Shown: piece by piece, positions 37,201 to 55,841 of the stretch
How the letters are laid out: each line of letters starts with the position of its first letter
Position numbering within the stretch: position 1 is the first letter of the stretch
DNA from: Oryzias latipes
Taxonomy: Eukaryota; Chordata; Actinopteri; Beloniformes; Adrianichthyidae
Direction of reading: 5' to 3'
DNA: 64,000 nucleotides
Assembly (NCBI RefSeq): GCF_002234675.1
Contig: NC_019862.2
Location: forward strand, 27,572,707 to 27,636,706
Position numbers and translations under genes: made by a program
Notes under the pieces: generated by a model
Databases searched by the model: none
What the model was told of the DNA's origin: nothing
Seen by the model: only the letters and a program-made list of their open reading frames with translations

Positions 37201-39139
37201 TGAGAAAAAAGATGAGAAGAAAGATGAGAAAAAAGATGACAAGAAAGACGATAAAAAGAAAGAGGAACCCCCGTAAGTACACTAGTTGAATTTTGAATAG
37301 TTAAAATGACAGAAACAAATTTGACCCAGCTTCATTAAACCAAAATAAAGCCTCATGCACGAATAGAACACCTTGATTCTTCCAGGAAAGAGGTGTGGAT
37401 CATGGATCCATCTGCAGACCAGTATTACAGATGGTTGACCGTCATCGCTGGGCCAGTGTTTTACAACCTGATGATGATCGTAACAAGGTTTGGCAGATTG
37501 TAACTTTTTCTAGTGTAAGACAGAAAGAGACAAATTGTGTGCATCCTTGTGTTGCAGAGCAAGCTTTAATGACCTGCAAAAATCGTATACAAAGCTGTGG
37601 ATAGTCTTGGACTACACTTCAGACATAATCTACTTAGCAGACACATTTGTGCGTTCAAGAACAGGTATAGTAGCGGTGTGGTTTGGTGCTCCGTTGCTGG
37701 TTGGGTTTTGTTCTTCTTCACCTGTCCTTTTCTGTCCTTCAGGTTACCTGGAACAAGGTCTGCTGGTAAAAGACTCAAAAAAGTTAAGAGACAAGTACAG
37801 AACAACATCTCAGTTTAAGTATGACATGATTGCAATGATACCCACGGATCTGTTGTTCCTACAATACGGATTTGACAATCCAGAGTTCCGGTTCAACCGC
37901 CTCTGCAAGATCCAGAGGCTCTTTGAATTTTTCGAGCGGACTGAGACCAGGACGAGCTTCCCCAACATGTTTCGCATCAGCAATCTCGTACTTTATATCC
38001 TGGTCATCATCCACTGGAATGCCTGTGCGTTCTTCTCAATTTCAAAAACCATTGGCTTTGGTTCAGACACTTGGGTCTATCCCAATATTAGCCATCCAGA
38101 GCATGGCCGCTTGGCAAGGAAGTACATCTACTCTCTGTACTGGTCCACACTGACACTCACCACCATCGGAGAAACTCCAGCCCCTGTCAGGGATGTTGAA
38201 TACCTATTTGTCATTGCGGACTTTCTTACGGGTGTGCTGATTTTTGCTAGTATTGTAGGTAATGTCGGTGCCATGATCTCTAACATGAACGCCTCTCGTG
38301 CGGAGTTCCAAGCGAAGATCGACTCCATAAAGCAGTACATGCAGTTCAGGAAGGTCACTAAAGACTTGGAGGCCAGGGTCATCAAGTGGTTTGACTACCT
38401 GTGGACAGAGAAGAAAACCTGCGATGAGAAGGAAGTCTTGAAAACCCTTCCCGACAAACTTAAAGCAGAGATTGCCATTAACGTTCACCTTGATACGCTA
38501 AAGAAGGTCAGAATTTTCCAGGACTGTGAGGCCGGTCTATTGATTGAACTGGTGCTGAAGCTGCAGCCTCAGGTGTTCAGTCCAGGAGACTACATCTGTA
38601 AGAAGGGGGATATCGGCAGGGAGATGTACATCATTAAGGAAGGAAAGCTTGCAGTGGTGGCCGATGACGGAGTTACTCAATTTGTAGTCCTCAGTGATGG
38701 AGCGTACTTTGGAGAAATCAGCATCTTAGGAATCAAAGGTAGCAAAGCAGGTAATCGGCGAACCGCCAACATCCGAAGTGTGGGATACTCTGATCTCTTT
38801 GCCTTGTCCAAAGACGATTTGATGGAGGCACTCACTGAGTATCCAGATGCCAAGAAAGCTCTGGAAGAAAAGGGAAAAGCCATCCTGATGAAAGACAACC
38901 TAATAGATGAGGCAGTGGCTAATGCTGGCGCTGACCCGAAAGACCTGGAGGAGAAGATTGTCAAGCTTCAAGGCAACCTGGACATGATGCAGACCAACTT
39001 TGCACAGCTCATGGCAGAGTACACCTCCGGACAGATGAGGATAAAGCAGAGGGTCACCAAGATGGAGGAAAAAGTAAAGTCCATGAAACCAGAGGATCTT
39101 TCTGAAGTGGTGGCTGACAAGGACAAAAAAGTCCAGTGA
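34259..39139 (+). CDS. cnga3: Cone photoreceptor cyclic nucleotide-gated channel subunit alpha-3
   Basis: Pore-forming cGMP-gated cation channel subunit of cone outer segments. Coding exons in phase: 34259-34359, 34500-34562, 36077-36238, 36637-36687, 37084-37272, 37386-37487, 37558-37664, 37743-39139; 2,172 nt, 723 residues (human about 694). The N terminus begins MAKV as in CNGA3 and carries the DSFLERFRG motif in exon 3. Exon 5 (residues 126-189) is almost wholly Lys/Asp/Glu. S1 starts near residue 199; S4 lies around 308-325; the pore filter TIGETP is at 399-404 with Glu402; S6 is about 410-437, followed by the C-linker. The cNMP-binding domain spans about 515-635, with FGEIS at 582-586 and RRTANIR at 598-604. 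A C-terminal leucine-zipper-type coiled coil covers about 658-706. The first donor (GTCGGA) is weak but keeps phase. Next to tmem131 as in mammals, which supports CNGA3 rather than CNGA1. Confidence 0.95.
34903..35210. repeat. Abundant teleost dispersed repeat inside a cnga3 intron
   Basis: CATTCATTTTCTAAACCCGT, then CTTTCGGGGTCACGGGG, AATTAACCTATGAAGCATG and CATGCACGGGGAGAACATGC form a very common fish interspersed repeat. It lies in the intron between exons 34500-34562 and 36077-36238. A second retroposon-like tail (GGTGCCATATAGATAAATAA) lies at about 35,425. Confidence 0.65.
36992..37008 (+). repeat. C17 homopolymer beside cnga3 exon 5
   Basis: Seventeen consecutive C, about 75 nt before the exon 5 acceptor. 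Length is likely variable and error-prone in sequencing. Confidence 0.9.
37100..37265 (+). repeat. Imperfect AAA/GAT/GAG purine repeat inside cnga3 exon 5
   Basis: The exon is a nearly pure-purine tandem of AAAAAAGATGAGAAG-type units, giving repeated KKDE/KKDD peptides. It is coding, and its reverse strand gives long artefactual Phe/Ser/Leu-rich open frames that should be ignored. Confidence 0.85.
37665..37742 (+). other. 78-nt stop-free intron of cnga3
   Basis: Donor GTATAG and acceptor CCTTCAG bound 78 nt (26 codons) without an in-frame stop between RSRTG and YLEQGL. The family continues RTG-YLEQG directly, so this is an intron. Retention would insert 26 residues in the S2-S3 region. Confidence 0.8.
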
Positions 39140-39536
39140 TACATAGATGTTCTGGAGAACTTGAAAATGCTGTTTCGCCATCTCAAAGAAATGCCCACAT
39201 TTCTAACTGTTTCTACTGCACGCTCGTTCTTTTCATAATGTGTCAAAATGTATACAGCGTATGTTTATGTGTATGCTGGCTGGGAAAACAATGTGTGGAG
39301 AAGAAGCACCTATGTCTGCCAAAATAATGGCTCCTCGTGACCGTAGACTAGCAGCAATTATTTTTTTATCAGCCCAAAGATTTTTGTGGAAAATGTACTG
39401 ATTAGTGGACTCAGTGTTATTCTGAAATGCACTGTCCATTTCAATGTATTACCTCATGAAAATGTACAAACTAAAATATGAGTTCTGTACATGGGTTACT
39501 GTCAACAAACATCCGCGGTTGTAAGGTTTATTTGTC

Positions 39537-39542
39537 AATAAA
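39537..39542 (+). terminator. Polyadenylation signal AATAAA of cnga3
   Basis: A canonical AATAAA lies about 400 nt after the cnga3 stop codon, on the same strand and with no competing gene, so it is the likely end of the cnga3 transcript. Cleavage has not been observed; this rests on motif and position only. Confidence 0.6.
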
Positions 39543-40393
39543 CACTTAAATGCTATTGAGGTGCACACATTCTTCAAACAATATTTTATGCAGGGGTATT
39601 CTGGGGCCAGGTCTTCTCACACAGACCAGATCATCAGTTTAAACTTTCCATTAAGACCTGGTTGTGTTGAGTTGTTCAGTTGAGCTTTTCTCAGGTCATT
39701 TGAAACTGCACAAGTCTTTTGATTGCTAAGGGTTTATCATTGCAGATGTAAGTTCAAAAACTGTATTGATTTTTGGATAAAATTTATTGCACAAGACCAA
39801 CTAAAATGAACACATTTGAAGATAATTGACCTGTTTATAATCATACAACTTCAACTTTATTACTTTCCTTTCTGTCCTGTTCAGCAGCTCAGCAGACAAT
39901 CCTCTTGTGTGAAACACATTTTGTTGTAACACTTGAGGTTCTGTTTGGCGCTCCTTGCACAAAGTCAGTTTTTTTCATATATATAATCCCTTTTTGCAGC
40001 TGAAGCCATTTTTTGAACGGCATTGGACAAGGTAAAAAAAAAAATCACAAGTCTTATGGAAAGGAGGGAAAACAGATAAAAGGGAGATCAGGGTCTGGGT
40101 AACAGAATAGTAGTTGACATAAAAAGGGAGATGAAACATCAAAATAGGTGTCAAAGGAGGATTGTGGCTTAGCATGGTCAATATAAATACATATTAACTG
40201 AAAGGCTGGATTTTTTTAGTACAACCACCCACATCCAAGAGAACATAAATGATGTTAACCTGTCTGTACATATATGCTCATATTCACACACATGTTAATG
40301 CAGACCCACACAACTGCAAAAACTACACAAGGTAGCTCAAACACACGTTTATGCACATCCAGCATAGGGACCAGCATAAAGCAGAAGCAAGCA

Positions 40394-40427
40394 CCCCCCC
40401 CCCCCACCACCACCACCACCACCACCA
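40394..40427 (+). repeat. C12 plus (ACC)n microsatellite
   Basis: Twelve C followed by about seven ACC units in the cnga3-ube3a spacer. Confidence 0.9.
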
Positions 40428-40797
40428 TACCAAAGAGGAAGGTGGTGGGAGGTAAATAGGAAAAATGAATGAAAAACCAGGGGCGATCAGGCTCATGGGC
40501 GGGGACCCAAGAATAGCTCCCTGGGGGACAAACAATTCCCCCCAACGGGATCTTTGATTCATGAGCCCCCCCAACCCCCCCACTGAGTGAACAGTAGACT
40601 ACTGACCCCAAGGAGACGATACACCTCTGACCCTACAAGATATGGAGTAGGGGGCAAAGAAAGGGACAGTAATAGGAACCTGCTCCTTTTGTGCAAACTC
40701 AACTTACGACTCGTTTAACAGATGCAGGGGAAAAAAAAAGGTCAAATGGAAGGAATTGAGTGATTTTTGCTTGATGACATTCATCACAAGAGCCCCT

Positions 40798-40818
40798 GGG
40801 GGGGGGGGGGGGGGGGGG
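40798..40818 (+). repeat. G21 homopolymer
   Basis: Twenty-one consecutive G in the convergent spacer; G-quadruplex-capable and a sequencing risk. Confidence 0.9.
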
Positions 40819-42668
40819 TGAGACCAGTCACAAGGTCCTGCACAGCAAGACACAAATAAGTTGCTGAGATGAACATGGAAACCCAAAAGCTTACTGGTTG
40901 GACTTGTTCAAAGACAAATTAACTGGGAAACTGCTAGGTGGCCTTGAAATGACCAAATCTGACACCAAAAATGAATGGTACTGTGCTGGGTATTTCTTTG
41001 TAAGACTTGCTAATGTTGCTTAAAAGTAATCCATTACTTTTCAGTGTCACTGTTTAACGATTTATTTGATAGTAATGCATAAGAATGGCTGTTAACACAT
41101 TATTTAATAATTAATTAATGCTTAAATATGCGTTAACTAACATTAATAGAGGGGCCTCTATAATGAGCTCTTATCTCTTTTATCAAAGAAGACAGTTCAC
41201 GTTTCGATCAGGGATTTAGTTAAATCAAAGCCCAAATATTCAGCTTTGGATGATTAAACTGATCGTGTTCCAACAGCTTTTTTCCCCCCTGTAGTTTTAT
41301 TAAATGTCAGAAGAAAAGGATTTCCAGGACATTCATTTTAGCCAAAGCCACAAGCCTAGTGAAAACCAGTGGGGTCAAATGTACAATGATGACCCTGGGC
41401 TGGGCCATTTTGTGGCCTTTTGTGTGGTCCCTGTTCTTTTCATTCTGGTGTGGGAAGAAAGATTGGCAGAGATGCATTACTCCTTTGTAAACTACTCACA
41501 GCTTAAGAAGCTTTTGTCCTGTTTCGGGTCCTGTGCTTATCCGAGTTTGGTAATGTACACATGCATGAGACACATGAGTGCACTCTTTTTCTATTTCTCT
41601 TGGATACAGTGCGTCCGTCCCATCCTAAAGTCATTAAAACTGGTTGCAGATGTAAAAAAAAATAAACATACGCCAATGTTGTCATGGGAACCTATGGCAG
41701 TAGGATGCATTTAACCAATATTCTATAGACAAAGCCTCTATCCAACCATGTTGATGTTTTTAGGATTGACCCACCTACCAAAGCATAGTTGCAGCCCAGA
41801 CTCTTAAGTGACTACAGACATTATTTGATCATTTTTTTCTCTTTTATTTGCTTCTTGTTAAAGTGGTTTCACATAAGAGTTTCACATTAACTGCACAGTC
41901 TTTATTTACCTGAGATGTTTGAGCAAATAAAACATATTTTTCCTTATAGAGGCAGCACACGCCTGAACTAAGTGTGCTATCGGTGAATTTTAGCAAAAAA
42001 CGAGAACACAGAAGCAAAAGAACTTTTTTTTTAAGGTACAAGTGGGAACCGCCATGTTGTTAAGTGACTGAGAAATCCTGAAAGGCTAATCAAAAAACAT
42101 GTCAAAGCAAACAGTACTTAAATCAAATACAAAAGGCACAGCACAAAGGACATGAGACACAATCGTAGCCAAAGAGCACCATAAATCCCAGCGTAGAATC
42201 AGTACTGTTAGAGTTCTGATTGATACCTCTACTGCTGTTCAGTTATTGCACTCTCAGTTTTCTCGAATCAAGTGTATTTTATTAATGCCTGACAAGAACA
42301 ATGAAAATAATAAGGATGCTCTTTTTTTAACCCATTTTAAATTAATGCCATACATTTTTTTTTACCTTTCCAGAAGCAGTGCACACACAGCATCCAAATG
42401 TTCACGTCACACAATCCCTAAATTATTTCAGAGAAAACCAAAAGAATAAAAGTATTTTATTTAATCTGAGAAAAAAATTATATTTTTGGAGATGTTTAAA
42501 ATTCATTTAAAACTCTTTGGACTATTGAGCTTATTTAGAAGCTACCAGAGGAGGTTTAGTTAGAGTTTGGTTAGGCACAGGATTATGTCAGCATTTCATT
42601 CGTTCTCTGAAGGCTTCTTTTTTTTCCCCCCTTGCGATCAAAGCCTGACATCAGTTTGTGAGGAACTC

Positions 42669-50335
<7,667 letters not shown>

Positions 50336-50416
50336 TCGGCTGGATTCAGGTTACTTCTTCAGATGAGAGGGCAGTACTCTGCAAAGGCAGTTGAGCAACA
50401 CTGAGTTAGTTCATAC

Positions 50417-50567
50417 CAGAGTTGTGCAAGATACTTCCAAACTGATATTCATCCCTTACAATACAATCATCTTAGAATTGTAAGGTGCGACATAACGCAG
50501 AGTATTTCATATTTACATGAGGGGTTTGGGGATGTAATGCAGACTTTTTGTAATGCATCCAACACTG
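50417..50567. mobile_element. hAT-type MITE, 151 bp, just upstream of the ube3a start exon
   Basis: Ends CAGAGTTGTG and CCAACACTG are short inverted repeats. Flanks GTTCATAC (50409-50416) and GTTCATAA (50568-50575) are an 8-bp target duplication with one mismatch. It lies about 80 nt upstream, on the minus strand, of the exon holding the first two bases of the ube3a start codon. Confidence 0.75.
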
Positions 50568-50575
50568 GTTCATAA

Positions 50576-51220
50576 CTGTATATGAGAACTGGACCGAGAG
50601 AGGGTGACGTCACCCATCGAAAATGGTCTACTTCCGGGTTCAACGGAATTAAGTCAATTCAGCCGCTATTATTTGGCAATACAGACACTTATGTTGGAGC
50701 CATAGGTATAGCCATGAGTATAGCTGTCAGAAGCCGGAGCTCTGTCTCTTCCTCTGGTCACCAGTGGGAACCGTCTCCAGAGTTCTGAGTGCACTTTCTC
50801 TCCACCCACCTGTCTTCCAGTTGCAATCACTCACAGTATACTTAAGCACTGCACTGAGCCTCACTCAGTGCAAAGTATTGTTTGTGCCACTCTGCCTGCA
50901 TTACCGAGCGTTGGATCCTGACACAATCTTCTGATTTCCTGACTCCAACACTCTTTGACTCCGGTTGCCTGCCCCAAATCTCGTTTGGATCTTGTTTCTT
51001 ATCTGATGGTCCCATGTTCATTATTGACCCTGCCTGCCTGACCCTGATTTAGCTATGTGGAATTTGAGCTGAGCTAATTAACCTGCTGCAATTGGAACCA
51101 GCTGTTCACCTGTTTTGTGTCAATAGCCTGTTTTTTTTATTTTTTTTACTGAGTACTGATAATAAAGCTACTGTACTTGTACCTCTGCCAGTCCCTTTTA
51201 TGGTTATTTGGTTTTGTTAG
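50576..51220. repeat. Dispersed repeat material in the ube3a 5' intron
   Basis: GAGGGTGACGTCACCCATCG and CTACTTCCGGGTTCAACGG, then GGAGCCATAGGTATAGCCATG, match a repeated fish sequence type. The following 50,790-51,190 is rich in CTGACTCC, TGCCTGCCTGACCCTGA and similar words seen in fish LTR-type repeats. Boundaries are not resolved. Confidence 0.4.
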
Positions 51221-51807
51221 AGTGAATTTTGAACACTTGTTACCCTAATTTGATTCAGTTCAATCAAAGCAACATTTTGTAAAATATACTACAGGCAGTA
51301 ACACATTGTATCTAGAGAATGGTGTTAGCAATGAGAGCCCTAAAACAGTTGTGTTTTAGACATCATCCATAGATGGCATTCAGCAAGAAAACAAAACGTT
51401 TTTCTCAATTCTCTAAAAAAAAGGAGAGAGAAATAACTTTTTTTCATATAGGGGGGATTCCTTTTCTGTTTAGAGATCTAGATAAGTTTGGTGACAGGTT
51501 GGGTTAGTTTTAAATTTCAGTCAATAACTCATTAAACTGACTGATCTGAGGCTGAAAATAAGTGAACGACTCTACCCTCAAGAAAGAGGCATAATTTTTT
51601 GCAGTCCATGTAATTGACTTGAAGCTTTCGCGTCGTCTTCCCCTCCAAAGTCAGTGACCGCTGTGTGGTCGCTTCAGAGGTATTTATATGCCCCCAGTTG
51701 CTCCGCGTTCTGACCTGTGGTTTCGTGTGGGTGACTGTGCAGAATCTCAGCGGCTCTGAGGCAGCTGCTGCCCGCTCACTCCTCGCTTTCCGGCCGCGCC
51801 CACTCAC

Positions 51808-51930
51808 CAACAGCGAGCCGCTGTCCACAAAAGCCGGGAATCGGACCACAGACTGTCGGGGCGACGAGGTGGAAATGCTGTTAGTTTTTTTTAGTCAGGG
51901 ACAAACAACCTCTTCTACCATCTTGTAAAC
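51808..51930 (-). promoter_or_regulatory. CpG-rich probable ube3a promoter and non-coding first exon
   Basis: About 51,640-51,960 is much richer in G+C and CpG than its surroundings. On the minus strand a good donor (CTGTTG|GTGAGT) falls at 51,808/51,807. It lies about 1.5 kb upstream of the exon carrying the split ube3a start codon and in the right orientation, so it is a plausible 5' non-coding exon. The transcription start cannot be located by reading alone; the upper boundary given is approximate. Confidence 0.5.
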
Positions 51931-51959
51931 AAGACCGTGACACATCCCAGCATGCAGCG

Positions 51960-53536
51960 CGGCGCTGTCAAACGTCATGTAGCCCCTCTAACCTCGAGCC
52001 CCCAAAAAGGCAAGATTGCTGTGAGAAAAAAGTAAGATTTGAGAGGGTTTTAGTATGAAAATGACATCTTCACATTTGACAAAACGTCACTGATTTTGCA
52101 AATATTTACTTTTTATTTTATACATAACATGTTCTTTCCAAAAAATCAGAATATGATGGATAAGTGTGTTGATTTCCATACTTCCATTCAAAAATCAAAC
52201 TTTCAGAATATATCTATTCAGGACCCACTGTTAAATTGATTTCAAGTATGTGCTTATTTTTACATAGTAAAAATGGACCCAAACTGATGGCAGCAGCCTT
52301 AAAAGCACCATGAGGACCTCCAGCCTGTGCTGCAACTGGTCTCCACTGCAGCTGGGCGCGCTTCTCCACCTGTTTTGTACTTTGTGTTGCCTTGTGTAGT
52401 TTTTGTGGTTTTGTGTTCAGGCCCACTCTGTGTAGTCTTTTGTTTGTAGTTATGTTTAAGTGAAGCTGTAGAGGTGAACTGACTTTTTCTTCATGTCTCT
52501 TGTGTACCTCTTTAGGCGGCCGGTCAAGGAGCCTTTCTCTCTCTCTCTATATATATATATATATAAATCCCAGTGCCATCGTTTGAATTTAAAAATTATA
52601 TACATATATTTTTTTTTTAACTCAAATGGGAAATATTAAACAAAATAAGATTCAGCACAAGCTGTAGTTTTGAGCAAAATCACCTGAAAGCTGATTGTAG
52701 AAAACAATAAATTCCACTAGATGGCAGTAGAGCCGTTCAGAGAAACCTCTTTTCCATGTCTGAAATCGTTCAACACTTTGAGTCATACAGAAAGAAGGAA
52801 CTTGAGAGGGAATTTACTTTTTTCAAAACTACAGTTTCACATTCTTAATTGCTGCTGTACTGCAGAGCAGGGGCCCTACTTGTTTATTTATTCGATCTTA
52901 AATCACATTTTAATGATTTAACTGCTTGGCCAAGCGAACAAACAAAGCTCAGCGCCAAATTCAAAAGTAAAAACAACAACAACTGAAATCTACGAATGAA
53001 ATCTAACACTCATGCTAAAGGCGGAAAAGTTAACACTTGAGAGAAAGAAAAAGTGTGTTCTTTGAGATTTGTTTTCAAAATGTCAAATTCAGTCAGTCCT
53101 ATCTGTGTCTTGAGCGATGGGATCAGGTGACTCCATCACTCCAAGTGTATCTATCTTTTCAGAGTACACAGTTCAATTCTCCAATCATCATAGGATCAAT
53201 GGATTTCCATCACACCCGACCTAGATAAACATAAATGAACATTACATTTGCTTGCATGGACTTAATTCTTTTTTTTTTATATCTTTCGACCCCTATCTGT
53301 TCCCTTACATTGTTGTGTCCCACAGGCATAGTGATGAAAGTAACTTTTGATGCATTACAAATCCAATAAAGTAATATTGTAAGGTAATAAATTACTTTTG
53401 CATTAAAAGTAACAAGTGTTCTATTAGGTGTTGCAGAGAGGAAATAACTTTATTAGCTTTTTATGACTGATCTAGGTACAAGGCAGAATTGAAAAACAAT
53501 CAAAAAAGAAGATCTGCAGGACTTTCTAATATTGAA
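51960..53536. other. Intergenic, no gene recognised
   Basis: Contains a (CT)n-(AT)n microsatellite at about 52,537-52,565. A stretch at about 53,330-53,420 with AAAGTAACTTTTGATGCATT and TAAATTACTTTTGCATT is suggestive of a hAT-type repeat end. Nothing else is supported. Confidence 0.45.
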
Positions 53537-53746
53537 ACCCTTGTGCTATCCTAGGCACTTTACCATTGGGAGTTGGGTCATCTAGACCCACTAGACAGTG
53601 TGCTGAACCTTTTTTCTTCAATGATTTGTGATCTTCACTGGTGTCCATGGATTACATGAAATCTTTCCACCTTTATCCACCTTTGTCATGGTAGGGAGAA
53701 CACGTCAATGTAAGGGTGGGGTCATCTAAGATAGCACAAGGGTTAA
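53537..53746. mobile_element. piggyBac-like MITE, copy 4
   Basis: Complete copy of the family at 24,529, with ends CCCTTGTGCTATCCTAGG and ATAGCACAAGGG followed by TTAA (53743-53746). The left flank is GAAA rather than TTAA, so the left duplication has decayed. Confidence 0.8.
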
Positions 53747-54395
53747 GCAGCTGTAAAAACCTCCCAACACACAAACACCACAGAAAAAAACACACAGAGA
53801 ATCCAAGAAATGAGCAGACAAACAAACAAATGATCTTATGCATCTGGAAAACTCATATGACTTGAAGTCTTGACCAATTCACTTTACTATCTTGTTTATG
53901 TGCTTTGTAGTTGTTGTCGATTATTATTGTAAACTTCATTAAACTACAATTTACATCTGATGTTGCTGTGGTTATGAAATGACAATGCTCCCAGAAGGTC
54001 CAGGATTGAATTTTGTATGTATGAAATCACAAGTAAATCTGTATTTGTCTCTTCAACCCCGTCACCTTCTTCAACCCTGTTGTGTTTGTTTCAACCATGT
54101 TATACAAGTCAGATCATATTTAAAATAAATAAATAAAAAAATAAATAAAAAATTTGTTGGCTTTTATTTAAATTATGATAAGTATCTTAAATTCTGTATT
54201 TTGGATTGCAAATCTGAGAAATTGCATATTTCAGGAAAATGACAGTGAATTTCACCTGTTAGGTACATTTTATGATTTTAAAGAAACAAACTGTTGTTTA
54301 GGAGAAATGTTCAGATTGAAATGGTTGAATTAGGGGAAATGTGATTAATTTCAAAACATTTTCATTATAATATTCACAGAGATTCATGAACATTT

Positions 54396-54910
54396 TGTCA
54401 TGACCAGTAGACGAGGAACACCCAGTTGCTGAAACCCGGGAGGAGAACACAGGTAAGGAGTACGGTAAGTAATAAGGTTTATTTTGATCCGCTGTGGTCG
54501 GGAGTCTTGGCGTGGCTGGAGGTTCTAGCGAAGTTAGGGTTCGTGGCGTGGCTGGAGATCTTGGCGAGTTCAGGATTCGTGGCGTGGCTGGAAGATCTGA
54601 CGTGGATTGATTCTCTCAGGAGATTCAGGAATGTAGCGGCTGCTCGTGGAAGCATCTGAGTCTGGTGACTCTCGTGGCATGAAGTCCTGAGACAGAAAAA
54701 CAAGGTTAACGAGGAACCAAAACGTGGAAGGCAGACATGAGCCTAAAGGTTAGACTAAGCACCATCAGGGGCAATGAACTGGCAAAGAATGCTGGAGCTG
54801 GGTCTCCTCATTTAGAGCAGAGGCTTGATGAGGTGAGTAGTCACAGCTGGTGGAGTCAGGAGCAGAGCAGAGAGGGGAGGGGGAGGAGAACAGCCAGAGG
54901 CACCATGACA
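54396..54910. mobile_element. Unclassified element with TGTCATG inverted ends and internal 36-bp repeats
   Basis: Begins TGTCATGACC and ends CACCATGACA, giving an 8-bp inverted terminus. Inside are three 36-bp tandem units starting GCGTGGCTGGAG/A at 54,510, 54,546 and 54,582. The GC-rich, coding-free body resembles fish interspersed repeats. The class is not assigned. Confidence 0.5.
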
Positions 54911-55452
54911 CATTTACTTCAATCACAACTAGAAATAAAGAACATTTATGGCTGAGATGGCAAAATGTTTCTTATGACTCTCATTTTTATGATTCTCATT
55001 CCCAATAACTTAGAATATATTTAAAAGGAGACATTTTGGTTAAAAAAATCACAACTTTTTCATGTCAGATGGGAAACATTTTCTTGGAATGACTCGGCTG
55101 TGTTTGAACAAATATGGATAACTTTGAAAACAGTTCAAACATGTTTTGGAGCTTTAGTAGGCTACATCACAAGTTTGTGCAGTCAGCATGGTACTAGCTT
55201 GAAATAGCGGCACAATAAATGAAATAACCCCAAGCACAATATTAGTTGTGCCACTGGAGAATGTCGAAATAACTAAATCAGTGCCAAGATCCTAAACATT
55301 ATGTACTTGGGGGAATTTCAGTAGTTCCTTTGCTTTAGAGCCACTTAAAGTAAAAATTAGCACTACTAACCCCGCTTTGCCCTAATGTTAAATGTTGAGG
55401 GCGCTCTGAACAGTTTCCATAAATCATAACTCTTTATGGTTTTATCTTTCAG

Positions 55453-55841
55453 GTTCAGCTGGAGGTTTCCTGCTCAGGTAAGATGCTCAAGGTGTTTTAT
55501 CTAATTATAACCAGCTCATTACTCAGATTATCTTCCTTTTATTGTTTATGCCAGTGACCTGCAGCCTTTTTGTGGTCAAGAATCCTCACCCGCCTTCCAG
55601 TAAGTTACCCTACTTTTTGCTTTTATCAGTTATGACAATTTATTCTGGAAATGTCAGACTTTAAGAAACTCAACTGGAAATGCTTATTTTGTGGCTTGTT
55701 TTTTTAATCAAAATTTTGCGAATTTTTCTTTGTTTTTCAAGGATTTGTCTTTCTTTAGACATCTGCACTGACATTGCAACTGCAGGAGTTATCGCTGCTG
55801 CCAACTTAAGCAGTTCTCTGCTCCTCCCGTGGATGGTCTAG
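55453..55841 (+). other. Three exon-like segments with splice signals, family unknown
   Basis: 55453-55477 (acceptor CTTTCAG, donor GTAAGA), 55555-55599 (acceptor ATGCCAG, donor GTAAGT) and 55759 onward (acceptor CTTTAG) can be joined in phase. One frame reads VQLEVSCSVTCSLFVVKN, then PHPPSNICTDIATAGVIAA, ending LLLPWMV-stop at 55,841. A second frame stays open and ends QHLH-stop early in segment 3. Two possible frames and no known homologue mean that this may be an untranslated or chance structure; upstream exons were not found. Confidence 0.3.

Larger units (their letters stand above)
39543..42668. other. Convergent spacer between cnga3 and ube3a
   Basis: Contains the simple repeats above and the ube3a 3' untranslated region at its right end. 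Several TTTATT words on the plus strand (for example at about 42,279 and 41,901) are candidate minus-strand AATAAA signals, but none stands out. No SNRPN-like gene and no tandem C/D-box snoRNA units were seen. The longest open frame (41,304-41,714) has no recognisable domain and is treated as chance. Confidence 0.5.

Noticed and set aside
37055..37282. Minus-strand Phe/Leu- and Ser/Phe-rich open frames
   Set aside because: Shadows of the purine-rich cnga3 exon 5 on the other strand.
41304..41714. 136-codon open frame in the cnga3-ube3a spacer
   Set aside because: No domain, signal or homology recognised; ordinary length for chance in this composition.
39140..42668. Search for SNRPN-like gene or SNORD-type clusters beside ube3a
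   Set aside because: No repeated units with C (RTGATGA) and D (CTGA) boxes in snoRNA spacing and no Sm-protein coding exon were seen.
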